DNA from: Paenibacillus dendritiformis
GTDB lineage: Bacteria; Bacillota; Bacilli; Paenibacillales; Paenibacillaceae
Direction of reading: 5' to 3'
Assembly: GCF_021654795.1 (NCBI RefSeq)
Contig: NZ_AP025344.1
Location: forward strand, 6,322,501 to 6,386,500
DNA length: 64,000 nucleotides
Of the stretch, positions 45,472 through 56,652 are shown in pieces (the first letter of the stretch is position 1; each line of letters begins with the position of its first letter). The position numbers and the translations under genes are program-made. The notes under the pieces are model-generated. The model saw only the letters and a program-made list of their open reading frames with translations, was not told the DNA's origin and searched no databases.

Positions 45472-47088
45472 ATGGACATGACGGCATCGGGCAGGCATAC
45501 CGGCAATGACAGCGAATATGCGTGGCGGCAATGGACGGAGAAGCTGCGGGACACCGTAGAGCGGCACCGATTGTGGAACGACGGTGACCGTATCGTGATC
45601 GCGGTCTCGGGCGGACCGGACTCCATGCTGCTGCTGTATGCCATCGCGGCCGTGACCGGACATCGCCCGGGAAGCGGACGGCTGATCATCGCTCACGTGC
45701 ACCACGGGTTCCGTCCTCAGGAGTCGGATGATGAAGCGCGATTCGTCGAGCGGGAAGCGGAGCGTCTCGGGATAAGACTGGCGATGAAGCGAGTCGACGC
45801 CCCCGGATGGGCGGCCGCGCAGAAGATGAATCCGCAAGCGGCTGCGCGGCAGCTACGCTATGACTTCCTGAGGGAGGTCGCCGTCCGCGAACAGGCGCCG
45901 GTTATCGCATTGGCGCATCATGCCGATGATCAGGCCGAGACGGTGCTGATGCGGCTGCTGCGCGGAACCGGCGGCACGGGATTGTCGGGGATGGCCTGGA
46001 AGCGGGAGGCGGACGGCTTCTCCTTCGTCCGGCCGCTGTTGGGCGTCCGCAAGGCGGAATTGCTGGAGTGGTGCCGTCTGCGCGGCATCTCCTACGTGAC
46101 GGACAGCAGCAATGCGAAGACCGATTACTTGCGCAACCGGATCCGGATAGAGGTAATGCCGCGGCTGGAGCAGGAGAACCCCGGCCTGGTCGCTTCCCTG
46201 TGCCGCACGGCCGATGTGCTGCGGGAAGAGAACGATTGGATGGAGGAACAGGCGCGGCAGTTGTTTCAACGCGTGGCGAGGACGGTAAAGGATGGGGAAG
46301 ACGTTCCTTTGGAATCCTCGCCGCCGGATATCGTCGTTCTCGATCGGACGGCGCTTGTTCAGGCACATGTCGCTTTACAACGCAGGTTGATTAAACTAAT
46401 ATTAAACTATCTCACGCGGGAAGCGGAACAAGCTGATTTCGACACGGTCGAAGCGCTGCGGAATGCGGCGATCCGGGAACGGCCATCCACCTGGAAGACG
46501 GATGCGGCCCCCGGAGTCGAATTCCGGAGAGAATACGACCGCTTGCTGTGGCTGCGACAACCCATCGGTCCAGATAAGAACGGGCCGGATGTGCTGGACA
46601 TGACGATTGATCGTACATATGAATCGGGCAGTCTTCCGATACCGTCGAATGGCAGCAGGCTGCGTTGGCAGATAGAGTGGGCAGCGGGCTCTTCCGTTTC
46701 GCAGGAAGCGGCGCCTCAGGCCGCATTCAGAAGAACGCAGGTCCCCTCGGGACAGACGGAGGCGCTGTTCGATGCGGAGCAATTGTGTTGGCCGCTGCGT
46801 GTCCGACACCGCCGCGACGGCGATCGAATGCGTATTTTAGGGTTAAATGGCAGCAAAAAGGTGCAAGATATGTTCGTCGATGCCAAAATCGCGCCCTCGC
46901 TCCGCGGCACCGTCCCCATCGTGACGGATGCCAACGGGCAGATCCTGTGGGTGCCGGGCGTGCGGCGATCGGATGCCGCGCTGGTCGGGCCCTCTACAGA
47001 CCGTGTCCTGCGGCTGGAGCTGGCAGGCGGTGCGCATATTCCGGCGCAGCAGCGATCATGCTCCGCCCAACCTGACCGCATGATGTAA
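45472..47088 (+). CDS. tilS: tRNA(Ile)-lysidine synthase
   Basis: Adds lysine to C34 of tRNA-Ile(CAU) so that it reads AUA. 538 aa, longer than the B. subtilis enzyme. N-terminal PP-loop IAVSGGPDSMLLLYAIAAV, then AHVHHGFRPQESDDEARFVE and RQLRYDFLREVA with LAHHADDQAETVLMRLLRG; C-terminal TilS domain with LRVRHRRDGDRMRILGLNGS and KVQDMFVDAKIAPSLRG. ATG 45472 follows 'aaggaa'. It is followed by hpt and ftsH as in B. subtilis, where tilS-hprT are essential and co-transcribed. Confidence 0.95.
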   Translation: MDMTASGRHTGNDSEYAWRQWTEKLRDTVERHRLWNDGDRIVIAVSGGPDSMLLLYAIAAVTGHRPGSGRLIIAHVHHGFRPQESDDEARFVEREAERLGIRLAMKRVDAPGWAAAQKMNPQAAARQLRYDFLREVAVREQAPVIALAHHADDQAETVLMRLLRGTGGTGLSGMAWKREADGFSFVRPLLGVRKAELLEWCRLRGISYVTDSSNAKTDYLRNRIRIEVMPRLEQENPGLVASLCRTADVLREENDWMEEQARQLFQRVARTVKDGEDVPLESSPPDIVVLDRTALVQAHVALQRRLIKLILNYLTREAEQADFDTVEALRNAAIRERPSTWKTDAAPGVEFRREYDRLLWLRQPIGPDKNGPDVLDMTIDRTYESGSLPIPSNGSRLRWQIEWAAGSSVSQEAAPQAAFRRTQVPSGQTEALFDAEQLCWPLRVRHRRDGDRMRILGLNGSKKVQDMFVDAKIAPSLRGTVPIVTDANGQILWVPGVRRSDAALVGPSTDRVLRLELAGGAHIPAQQRSCSAQPDRMM

Positions 47089-47135
47089 TCACGTTCATGT
47101 AAGTTTTCAGTATTCACTCTAGGAGGGGCCCATCA

Positions 47136-47684
47136 TTGTATAACGACATTGAAAAGGTAATTATCAGCGAGGAGCAAATTCAGGCGAAGGTCCAGGAGCT
47201 GGGTGCTCAGATTAGCCGCGAGTATGAAGGGAAATGCCCGCTGGTCATCTGTGTCCTCAAAGGCGCATTCGTCTTCATGGCGGATCTGGTCAAGCGAATT
47301 ACCGTACCGTTGGAATTGGATTTCATGGCGGTATCCAGCTATGGAGCTTCCACGAAGTCTTCCGGTGTCGTCCGGATTATCAAAGATTTGGATGTATCCG
47401 TAGAAGGCCGGGATGTGCTCATTGTTGAAGACATTATAGATACTGGCTTGACGCTCAGCTACCTGATTGAGGTGCTTCAAGGCCGCAAGGCGAATTCGAT
47501 TCGCCTCGTGACGCTGTTCGATAAGCCGGCGCGCCGCACCGTTAATCTGGAAGCGGACTACAAAGGATTCGTGCTTCCCGACGAATTCATCGTCGGCTAT
47601 GGCTTGGATTATGCCGAACGTTACCGCAACCTTCCATATATAGGCGTGTTGAAGCCAACGATCTACTCGAATGAAGCCAAGTAA
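47136..47684 (+). CDS. hpt: hypoxanthine phosphoribosyltransferase
   Basis: Salvages hypoxanthine and guanine using PRPP; the product enters GTP supply. 182 aa. LVICVLKGAFVFMADLVKRI, VSSYGASTKSSG, the PRPP loop VLIVEDIIDTGLTLSYL, and FDKPARRTV. The start is TTG 47136 with 'aggagggg' 7 nt upstream. In B. subtilis HprT interacts with TilS and FtsH neighbours through the same operon. Confidence 0.96.
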   Translation: MYNDIEKVIISEEQIQAKVQELGAQISREYEGKCPLVICVLKGAFVFMADLVKRITVPLELDFMAVSSYGASTKSSGVVRIIKDLDVSVEGRDVLIVEDIIDTGLTLSYLIEVLQGRKANSIRLVTLFDKPARRTVNLEADYKGFVLPDEFIVGYGLDYAERYRNLPYIGVLKPTIYSNEAK

Positions 47685-47773
47685 GACACACGCCTTACAC
47701 GCTTGCTGGTCAAGTTGTGATGGCATTACGTGCTATGATACAATAATTTCGTGTCCTTGAGAGGAGGTTGGGG

Positions 47774-49897
<2,124 letters not shown>

Positions 49898-49931
49898 CCA
49901 CATTTACATGGGCCGCCCTCCGGGCGTTTGC

Positions 49932-49961
49932 AAGAGCGTACCTTCCGGTACGCTCTTTTTT
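49932..49961 (+). terminator. terminator after ftsH
   Basis: 'aagagcgtacc-ttcc-ggtacgctctt' (11 bp) followed by a T run, 35 nt past the ftsH stop. Confidence 0.92.
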
Positions 49962-49987
49962 ACGGGAAACTGGGCCTGAATTCCGAA

Positions 49988-50016
49988 TTGACACGGCGGG
50001 TCGGGGTGTGTAAATT
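49988..50016 (+). promoter_or_regulatory. SigA promoter of nadABC
   Basis: Perfect -35 'ttgaca' at 49988-49993, 17-bp spacer, -10 'taaatt' at 50011-50016. It lies directly after the ftsH terminator. Confidence 0.6.
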
Positions 50017-50051
50017 ATAGGTTAACGACAAGGCCAAGGAGTGGATGGAGG

Positions 50052-50996
50052 GTGACATTGGAAGCACTGGCGTTGGCACGGAAGGAAGAGCAGAAGCAGG
50101 AGCTCCGTGAACGGTTGATGCAGTTGAAGAAAGAGCGCAACGCCATCATATTAGCTCATTATTATCAACGGGATGAGATTCAGGAAGTCGCCGATTTCAG
50201 GGGAGATTCCTTTCTGCTGGCGCAGAAGGCCGCAGAGACCGACGCAGACGTTATCGTCTTCTGCGGAGTCCACTTCATGGGGGAGAGCGCCAAAATATTG
50301 GCTCCCCACAAAACGGTCATTATCCCCGATGAGCGGGCAGGCTGTCCGATGGCCGACATGGTCAATGTCGACGGGCTACGGAAGCTGAAGGCGGAGCATC
50401 CGAATGCCAAAGTCGTTACCTATATCAATTCCTCCGCGGAGATTAAGGCGGAAACCGATATTTGCTGTACTTCCTCCAATGCGGTGAAGGTCATCGCTTC
50501 GCTGGATGCGGAGGAGATCATCTGGGTTCCCGACAAGAACCTGGGCCATTATGTAGAGCAGCAGACCGGCCGATCCCTGATCAAATGGGAAGGCTATTGC
50601 AATACGCACGATATGCTGACCGTGAAGGATGTCATGGAGATGAAGGCGAAGTATCCGGGCGCGCCGTTCGTCGTGCATCCGGAATGCCGCCCGGAAGTCG
50701 TGGCCATGGGCGATTTCGTCGGCAGCACGACCGCCATCATCGATTATTGCAAACGGTCGGATGCGGCCGATATTATTGTAGGGACAGAGGACGGGACCGG
50801 ATACCAGCTTCGGAAGGACAGCCCGGAGAAGCGATTCCACTTCGCGACGAAGTATCTCGTCTGTCCGAATATGAAGGTAAATAATCTCAAAAAACTCGTG
50901 AAATGCCTCGAAACGATGCAGCCGCAGATTTATGTGCCGCCGCAGGTTGCCGAGAAAGCACGGTTATCTTTGGAGCGCATGTTACAGGTCAAGTAG
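50052..50996 (+). CDS. nadA: quinolinate synthase
   Basis: [4Fe-4S] enzyme that condenses iminoaspartate with DHAP to quinolinate in NAD synthesis. 314 aa, slightly short for the family because of a short N-terminus. Motifs: NAIILAHYYQRDEIQEVADF, FCGVHFMGESAKIL, and three cluster Cys in AGCPMADMV, HPECRPEVVAMG and YLVCPNM. The start is GTG 50052 ('aaggag' 10 nt upstream); TTG 50058 with 'ggagggtg' 5 nt upstream is nearly as good. First gene of nadABC, inserted between ftsH and coaX. Confidence 0.95.
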   Translation: MTLEALALARKEEQKQELRERLMQLKKERNAIILAHYYQRDEIQEVADFRGDSFLLAQKAAETDADVIVFCGVHFMGESAKILAPHKTVIIPDERAGCPMADMVNVDGLRKLKAEHPNAKVVTYINSSAEIKAETDICCTSSNAVKVIASLDAEEIIWVPDKNLGHYVEQQTGRSLIKWEGYCNTHDMLTVKDVMEMKAKYPGAPFVVHPECRPEVVAMGDFVGSTTAIIDYCKRSDAADIIVGTEDGTGYQLRKDSPEKRFHFATKYLVCPNMKVNNLKKLVKCLETMQPQIYVPPQVAEKARLSLERMLQVK

Positions 50997-51066
50997 AGTA
51001 GCATGCGCTACTCTTCTGTTCAAATAGGGCAAAGCATAAGATTCCATCTATGAGGTTGTGAAGACA

Positions 51067-52692
51067 ATGGCGAATCGGATTCCCCGTTACTTGATAGACT
51101 TTGCACTCGAAGATATGGAGCAAGTTCATACTGACGTCATTGTGATTGGCGCCGGTATTGCCGGCCTCTATACCGCTATCCAGGCAAGCCGGGAACACCG
51201 GGTGCTCATGATAACGAAGAAGTCGCTGTTCGACAGCAATACGCGTTATGCGCAGGGCGGGATTGCAGCCGTGTTCGCGGACGATGACTCCCCGGCTTAC
51301 CACAGTCAGGATACGTTGATTGCCGGGGCGGGCCTGTGCGATCCCGAGGCAGTCAATGTGCTGGTCCATGAAGGACCGGCCGGCGTCCAGGAACTGATGC
51401 GGATGGGGGCCTCCTTCGATGAGGAGAACGGCGCCATTGCCTTGACGCGGGAAGGGGCGCACAGCCATCGCCGCATTTTGCATGCGAACGGGGATGCCAC
51501 CGGATACGAGATTGTGCGCGCCCTGGCAGAGCGAATTCAGCAGTTGGAGCAGGTCACGATCTGGGACGAGCATTTCGTTATCGATCTCGTTACGGATGAA
51601 GACGAATGCTGCGGGGCGATTGTACAGCGGGCGGACGGCAAGCGCGTGTTCGTCAGCGGCCAGGCTACGGTGATTTGTTCCGGGGGGACCGGACAGTTGT
51701 ACCGATATACGACGAACCCGGAGGTCGCCACAGGCGACGGGATCGCTATGGCATACCGCGCGGGAGCTTATATTCAGGATATGGAGTTCATTCAATTCCA
51801 TCCCACGGTGCTCAGCTACCCGGGGGCGCCGCGTTTTCTCATCTCGGAGGCGGTGCGGGGCGAAGGCGCCTATTTGCGCAATATTCGGGGAGAGCGCTTC
51901 ATGGAGAAATATCATCCTCAGCTGGAGCTTGCGCCGCGCGACGTGGTAGCCCGGGCGATCGTCAGCGAGATGGAAGCGACCAAGTCGACCTTTGTCTACC
52001 TGGATATAACCCACGAGCCTGAGGAGATGGTCAAGCATCGCTTTCCGACGATTTACGACACCTGTCTGCAATACGGTCTGGATCTGACGAGCGACTGGAT
52101 TCCGGTCTCGCCGGCGGCCCACTACATGATGGGCGGCATCAAGACGGATTTGTGGGGAGAAACCAATATCCGCCGTCTGTTCGCTTGCGGCGAAGTGTCC
52201 TCGACCGGCGTGCATGGGGCGAATCGTCTGGCCAGCAACTCTTTATCGGAAGCGATCGTGTACGGGAAGCGAATCGTGGAACGGATTGCCGCGCTTGAAC
52301 CGCGGGCAGGGGCCTGTCCCCATGCCTCATCTCAGCGGGATCATCATGAGCCCTGCATCCAGCCGATGGTGGAGCGCCGGCTGAAGCTGCAGAAGGTGAT
52401 GGTCCGGCATGTCGGGCTTCGCCGCCACGCGGAAGGTCTGATGAAGGGCTTGGGAGAGTTAAACCGCCAGGCGGCTGTCTTTGCGATGAGGCTGACGAAG
52501 CGGGAGGAATATGAATTCGCCAATATGCTGATCTGCGCCATGCTGGTCGCCGAATCCGCCTTGTGGCGGGAAGAGAGCCGCGGCGCTCATGCGCGGGAGG
52601 ATTTCCCCGAGCGGGATGACGAGAGATGGTGCAAGCATACCCTGCTGCATCGTGAATATGGAATGACGGAGGAGCGAGTGAGCATTGTATAG
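51067..52692 (+). CDS. nadB: L-aspartate oxidase
   Basis: FAD flavoprotein that oxidises L-aspartate to iminoaspartate, the substrate of NadA. 541 aa. FAD motif VIVIGAGIAGLYTAIQA near the N-terminus, NTRYAQGGIAAVF, AIALTREGAHSHRRILHANG, MEFIQFHPT, and STGVHGANRLASNSLSEA with the substrate Arg. ATG 51067 is taken with weak support ('gaggt' 12 nt upstream); GTG 51058 is the alternative. It overlaps nadC by 8 bp. Confidence 0.95.
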   Translation: MANRIPRYLIDFALEDMEQVHTDVIVIGAGIAGLYTAIQASREHRVLMITKKSLFDSNTRYAQGGIAAVFADDDSPAYHSQDTLIAGAGLCDPEAVNVLVHEGPAGVQELMRMGASFDEENGAIALTREGAHSHRRILHANGDATGYEIVRALAERIQQLEQVTIWDEHFVIDLVTDEDECCGAIVQRADGKRVFVSGQATVICSGGTGQLYRYTTNPEVATGDGIAMAYRAGAYIQDMEFIQFHPTVLSYPGAPRFLISEAVRGEGAYLRNIRGERFMEKYHPQLELAPRDVVARAIVSEMEATKSTFVYLDITHEPEEMVKHRFPTIYDTCLQYGLDLTSDWIPVSPAAHYMMGGIKTDLWGETNIRRLFACGEVSSTGVHGANRLASNSLSEAIVYGKRIVERIAALEPRAGACPHASSQRDHHEPCIQPMVERRLKLQKVMVRHVGLRRHAEGLMKGLGELNRQAAVFAMRLTKREEYEFANMLICAMLVAESALWREESRGAHAREDFPERDDERWCKHTLLHREYGMTEERVSIV

Positions 52693-53548
52693 CTTGGAAC
52701 GAATGACGCTGCGCCGACAGTTGGAAGCGTGGCTGCAAGAAGATATAGGAACGGGCGATGTCACGACGGCCTTCACCATTCCGGCCGGACACGAGTCCCG
52801 CGGCCTCATTCATGCGAAGGAAGACGGCATGATCGCGGGGCTGCCGGTAGCCGAGGCCGTGTTCGAGGTCGTGGATCCTTCGCTCAGGTTCAAGGCCCAG
52901 GTCGAAGATGGAGACATGGTTGCACGCGGCACCGTCCTGGCGGAAGTGGAAGGCAGCACGCACAGCATTTTGAGCGGGGAACGGCTCGCCTTGAACCTGC
53001 TGCAGCGCTTGTCCGGGATTGCCACGAAGACGAATAAGTTCGTTCAAGCCATTGAAGGCTTGAAGACGAAGCTGGTCGATACGCGCAAGACGACACCGGG
53101 CCACCGTTCACTGGAAAAATATGCGGTTCGTGTGGGCGGAGGGAGCAATCACCGCTTCGGCTTGTATGATACCGTCATGATCAAGGACAACCACATCAAG
53201 GGCGCCGGCGGGATCGAGGCGGCCGTAAGCCGGGCCCGCGCCAACATTCCGTATACGATGAAGATTGAGGTCGAAGCGGAAGCGATAGAGCAGGTGAAGG
53301 AAGCGCTGCGTGCGGGGGCGGACATTATTATGCTGGACAATATGGACCTGGGACAGATGCGCGAGGCAGTCGCCCTCATCCGTGAAGCGGCGCCTCATGT
53401 CCTTATCGAAGCATCGGGAGGCGTCACCCTGGAGACGATACGGGACAAGGCGCTGACCGGCGTCGACGTCGTGTCGGTCGGCGCGTTGACCTATTCTTTC
53501 CAGGCCTTGGATATCAGCCTCGACTTGAATGAGAAGAAAGAAGGTTAG
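52685..53548 (+). CDS. nadC: nicotinate-nucleotide pyrophosphorylase (quinolinate phosphoribosyltransferase)
   Basis: Forms nicotinate mononucleotide from quinolinate and PRPP with CO2 release. 287 aa. EDIGTGDVTTAFTIPAGHES, LVDTRKTTPGHRSLEKYAVR, VGGGSNHRFGLYDTVMIKDN, IKIEVE-like MKIEVEAEAI, and IIMLDNMD. The start is TTG 52685 inside the nadB end, with 'ggaggag' upstream. The three genes nadA-B-C form one operon with coaX following just 3 bp later, which would link NAD with CoA synthesis. Confidence 0.95.
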   Translation: MYSLERMTLRRQLEAWLQEDIGTGDVTTAFTIPAGHESRGLIHAKEDGMIAGLPVAEAVFEVVDPSLRFKAQVEDGDMVARGTVLAEVEGSTHSILSGERLALNLLQRLSGIATKTNKFVQAIEGLKTKLVDTRKTTPGHRSLEKYAVRVGGGSNHRFGLYDTVMIKDNHIKGAGGIEAAVSRARANIPYTMKIEVEAEAIEQVKEALRAGADIIMLDNMDLGQMREAVALIREAAPHVLIEASGGVTLETIRDKALTGVDVVSVGALTYSFQALDISLDLNEKKEG

Positions 53549-53551
53549 GCC

Positions 53552-54325
53552 GTGATACTCGTTATCGATATAGGGAACACCAACATTGTCCTGGGCGTAT
53601 ACGAGGGAGACAAGCTGCTTCATAACTGGCGCTTGTCGACGAGCCGGCAGTCGACGACAGATGAATACGGCGTTATGATATACAATCTGTTCACGATGAC
53701 GAAGCTGTCGGTGACGGATATCGAAGGCGTCATTCTATCTTCGGTCGTTCCGCCGATTATGCATACGATGGAGATGCTGTGCAAGAAATATTTGAACAAG
53801 GCTCCGCTCATTGTCGGACCCGGCGTCAAGACCGGACTCAATATCCGGATCGAGAATCCGCGCGAGGTCGGGGCAGACCGGATCGTGAACGCGGTGGCGG
53901 CCATCGAATTGTATGGCGGCTTGAAGCCGCTTGTCGTCGTCGACTTCGGGACGGCGACGACATTCGATGTCATCGACGTCAAGGGCAACTATATCGGCGG
54001 CGCGATCGTGCCGGGCATCGGCGTGTCTACCGAAGCGCTGTATCAGCGGGCGGCCAAGCTGCCGCGGATTGAATTGACGAAGCCCAAGTCGGTGATTGGG
54101 CGCAATACGGTTCATTCCATGCAGGCCGGCATTATTTTCGGATACGCCGGCCAGGTGGACGGCATCGTGGACCGTATAACCAATGAGCTTGGAGCCGAAC
54201 CTACCGTTATCGCCACCGGCGGCATGGCGGAGCTTATTGCGAGCGAATCGCGGACGATTGATACGACGAACCCGTTGTTGACGCTCGAAGGCTTGCGCCT
54301 TATTTATAATCGGAACAAATTGTAA
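53552..54325 (+). CDS. coaX: type III pantothenate kinase
   Basis: First step of CoA synthesis; ASKHA-fold kinase that needs a monovalent cation and is not feedback-inhibited by CoA. 257 aa. ILVIDIGNTNIVLGVYEGDK (phosphate-binding), PREVGADRIVNAVAAIELYG and VVVDFGTATTFDVID (catalytic Asp). GTG 53552 begins 3 bp after the nadC stop with 'agaagg' upstream. hslO follows, as in B. subtilis. Confidence 0.95.
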   Translation: MILVIDIGNTNIVLGVYEGDKLLHNWRLSTSRQSTTDEYGVMIYNLFTMTKLSVTDIEGVILSSVVPPIMHTMEMLCKKYLNKAPLIVGPGVKTGLNIRIENPREVGADRIVNAVAAIELYGGLKPLVVVDFGTATTFDVIDVKGNYIGGAIVPGIGVSTEALYQRAAKLPRIELTKPKSVIGRNTVHSMQAGIIFGYAGQVDGIVDRITNELGAEPTVIATGGMAELIASESRTIDTTNPLLTLEGLRLIYNRNKL

Positions 54326-54376
54326 CCCTTTGACGGTCTATCCCGTCGTAGAATAAGAACAGTACAGGAGGCTCCC

Positions 54377-55297
54377 ATGAACGATATGTTAGGACAGCAA
54401 CCCGAAGAGAGGGAGAATATGCAGGACATGCTGATTCGCGGCACCGGACTGGGCGGCAAGGTCCGCATCTTCGCGGTGCGCACGACCGGGCTGGTCAATG
54501 AATTGCAGCGGCGCCATGGCACCTACCCGACGGCGACGGCTGCGCTTGGCCGCACGGTTACCGCAGCCGCCATGATGGGCGCCATGCTGAAGGGCGATGA
54601 GAAATTGACCGTTCAGGTCAAGGGGGACGGACCTATCGGACAGATTGTCGCCGATGCGAACGCCCATGGGGAGGTGCGCGGCTATGTTACGCATCCGCAG
54701 GTGCATCTGGCCAGCAACGCCCAGGGGAAGCTGGACGTGGCGGGAGCGGTCGGACGCAGCGGCTTCATCCATGTCATCAAAGATCTGGGCCTGAAAGAGC
54801 CGTATCGCGGCAGCTCCCCGATCATTTCCGGGGAATTGGCCGAGGACTTCACGTATTACTTCGCCACCTCCGAGCAGACCCCGTCTGCCGTAGGTCTCGG
54901 AGTGCTGGTGGACGTCGACAATTCGGTCCTGCATGCGGGAGGCTTTATTGTACAATTGCTGCCTGGGCTGACCGAAGAACAGATCAATCAGATCGAGCAT
55001 TCGCTTAGTGTTCTCCCTCCCGTGACCTCCCTGCTGGATCAAGGCATGGAGCTGGATGAACTGGTGATCTGGATTATCAGTGACGCGAACGTATTGGAAC
55101 GGATGCCGATCCGCTTCCAATGCCAATGCTCCCGGGAACGGGTGGAGCGGACATTGATTAGTGTAGGCAAGGGCGAGTTGACGGCGATGATTGAAGAGGA
55201 TGGCCAGGCGGAGGTCGTCTGTCATTTTTGCAACGAGAAGTACACATTTGGAAGAGAAGAGCTGGAACAACTGCGTGAACAGGCGCAGCAAGCCTAG
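54377..55297 (+). CDS. hslO: redox-regulated chaperone Hsp33
   Basis: Chaperone switched on by oxidative disulfide formation and zinc release. 306 aa. VRTTGLVNELQRRHGTYPTA, MMGAMLKGDEKLTVQVKGDG, and the C-terminal redox switch with CQC (about residue 250) and CHFC (about 283). ATG 54377 has 'caggagg' 5 nt upstream; ATG 54419 would give the shorter typical N-terminus MQDMLIRGTG. The gap to the next gene (55298-55451) shows nothing notable. Confidence 0.94.
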   Translation: MNDMLGQQPEERENMQDMLIRGTGLGGKVRIFAVRTTGLVNELQRRHGTYPTATAALGRTVTAAAMMGAMLKGDEKLTVQVKGDGPIGQIVADANAHGEVRGYVTHPQVHLASNAQGKLDVAGAVGRSGFIHVIKDLGLKEPYRGSSPIISGELAEDFTYYFATSEQTPSAVGLGVLVDVDNSVLHAGGFIVQLLPGLTEEQINQIEHSLSVLPPVTSLLDQGMELDELVIWIISDANVLERMPIRFQCQCSRERVERTLISVGKGELTAMIEEDGQAEVVCHFCNEKYTFGREELEQLREQAQQA

Positions 55298-55451
55298 CCG
55301 GACAAGTCGCAATGGATGAGCACGAGCCGGAGGCGAGCCCGGCATCGATCGATGGGGCCCGGATGGAGGTCCCGCATCCGAGTCGGTCGATAGGGCGAGC
55401 CAGAGGTAGGAACGGCTAACACGGAAATACGGGATAAGGGAAGCAAGCGAT

Positions 55452-56396
55452 ATGACGAAAGAAGTCAAAAGCTTATGGGGCTGCATCCTCATTCTTTGCG
55501 TCTGCATCTTGGTGCTCGCCGGCATGCTCATCTTCAAGCATGATCGTCCTTCGGCGGCGTCGGATGCGAGTGCTTCCCCTGATTCCTCAACGGTTGTGGC
55601 AACCGTCGCCGGGGAGAAGATAACGCGCAAGGAATGGTATGAGGAATTGGAGCGGCAGTATGGCGCGCAGGTAATGGAACAAATGTTGACAGCCAGGGCG
55701 GCAGAGAAGGAAGGGCAAGCGTTAGGCATTGAAGTTAGCCAGAAAGAAGTGGAGCAAGAGATTGAGCGGCAAATGCGGGGATATGAAAGCGCCGATGCAT
55801 ATTTTCAGGCGATGACGGACCAGCTCGGTATGAGTCCGGAGCAGATTCGGCAGGATATCCACCAACGGCTGCTGCTGGAGAAGATCGCGACGCATAACGT
55901 GAACGTGTCGGAGGAGGAGCTTGACCGTTATTTGAAGGAGCACCGGGATGCATACGAGGCTGTCGATGCTTATCAGCTCGCTCATATCGTCGTCCCGACC
56001 CGCGAGGAAGCGGAAGACGTGCTGGCGAAGCTGAAGGACGGAGAGACCTTCGCCTCCCTGGCAGGAAGGTTGTCGGTCGATGAATTCTCCTCCTATCAGG
56101 AAGGCCGTCTCGGATGGATCGATGCTAACGATCCGTTCTTCTCCCCTTCCGAGCTGGAAGCGGCGCGAGAGATGGAGGTAGGCGACATCTCGGAACCGAT
56201 TGCCGTGAGCGACGGATACGCCATTCTCACGGTAACCGGGAAGCGTGAAGCGCGGTCGGAGGGCGAAGCGGCGATCAAGGAGCGGGCCCGCCGCGATGTG
56301 GCGCTGTCCAAATCCCCCCCGCTGAAGGAATGGGAAGAGGCGCTTCGCAAAAAATATAATGCCGTCGTTGTCGCTGCAGCGTCCGCGAACGGGTAA
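55452..56396 (+). CDS. yacD: membrane-anchored SurA/PpiC-type peptidyl-prolyl isomerase (YacD-like)
   Basis: Likely extracytoplasmic folding factor. 314 aa. An N-terminal membrane anchor (LWGCILILCVCILVLAGMLI) without a clear lipobox, a SurA-N-like helical region (KEVEQEIERQMRGYESADAY) and a parvulin domain at about 175-270 (AHIVVPTREEAEDVLAKLKD, EGRLGWID, VSDGYAILTVTGKREA). Start ATG 55452. It lies between hslO and cysK, as B. subtilis yacD. With the gene at 28615 the window holds two members of this family. Confidence 0.88.
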   Translation: MTKEVKSLWGCILILCVCILVLAGMLIFKHDRPSAASDASASPDSSTVVATVAGEKITRKEWYEELERQYGAQVMEQMLTARAAEKEGQALGIEVSQKEVEQEIERQMRGYESADAYFQAMTDQLGMSPEQIRQDIHQRLLLEKIATHNVNVSEEELDRYLKEHRDAYEAVDAYQLAHIVVPTREEAEDVLAKLKDGETFASLAGRLSVDEFSSYQEGRLGWIDANDPFFSPSELEAAREMEVGDISEPIAVSDGYAILTVTGKREARSEGEAAIKERARRDVALSKSPPLKEWEEALRKKYNAVVVAAASANG

Positions 56397-56398
56397 AT

Positions 56399-56456
56399 AA
56401 AAGGGGTAACCGCAAGAGCGAGTGGATTCGTCCGCCCTTGCGATTATCCCTTTTTG
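56399..56456 (+). terminator. terminator after yacD
   Basis: 'aaggggtaaccgcaag' pairs with 'cttgcgattatccctt' with two mismatches, followed by 'tttttg', directly after the stop codon. Confidence 0.8.
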
Positions 56457-56525
56457 TCATCCAAGCGCGGGTGCTTTTCCTGCGGCCCAAGATTCAATTT
56501 TTTGGCATACCCTTCATGCGCTCTA

Positions 56526-56554
56526 TTGACAACATAGCGTTGGATTGGTAAGAT
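56526..56554 (+). promoter_or_regulatory. SigA promoter of cysK
   Basis: Perfect -35 'ttgaca' at 56526-56531, 17-bp spacer, -10 'taagat' at 56549-56554. Just downstream 'aaacctagtgctttagtcgg' is a dyad-like element that could be a CymR-type operator; this is only a guess. No T-box or S-box leader is visible. Confidence 0.65.
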
Positions 56555-56652
56555 GGAATAAAACCTAGTGCTTTAGTCGGAAATTGATGGAGCAATTACG
56601 GATGTACGCGCGGCAAGACCGTGATATTGAATAATGGCAGGAGGGCATCGTT

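Noticed and set aside
56457..56652. T-box or SAM riboswitch before cysK
   Set aside because: The region is too short and lacks the conserved T-box or S-box motifs; a plain SigA promoter explains it.
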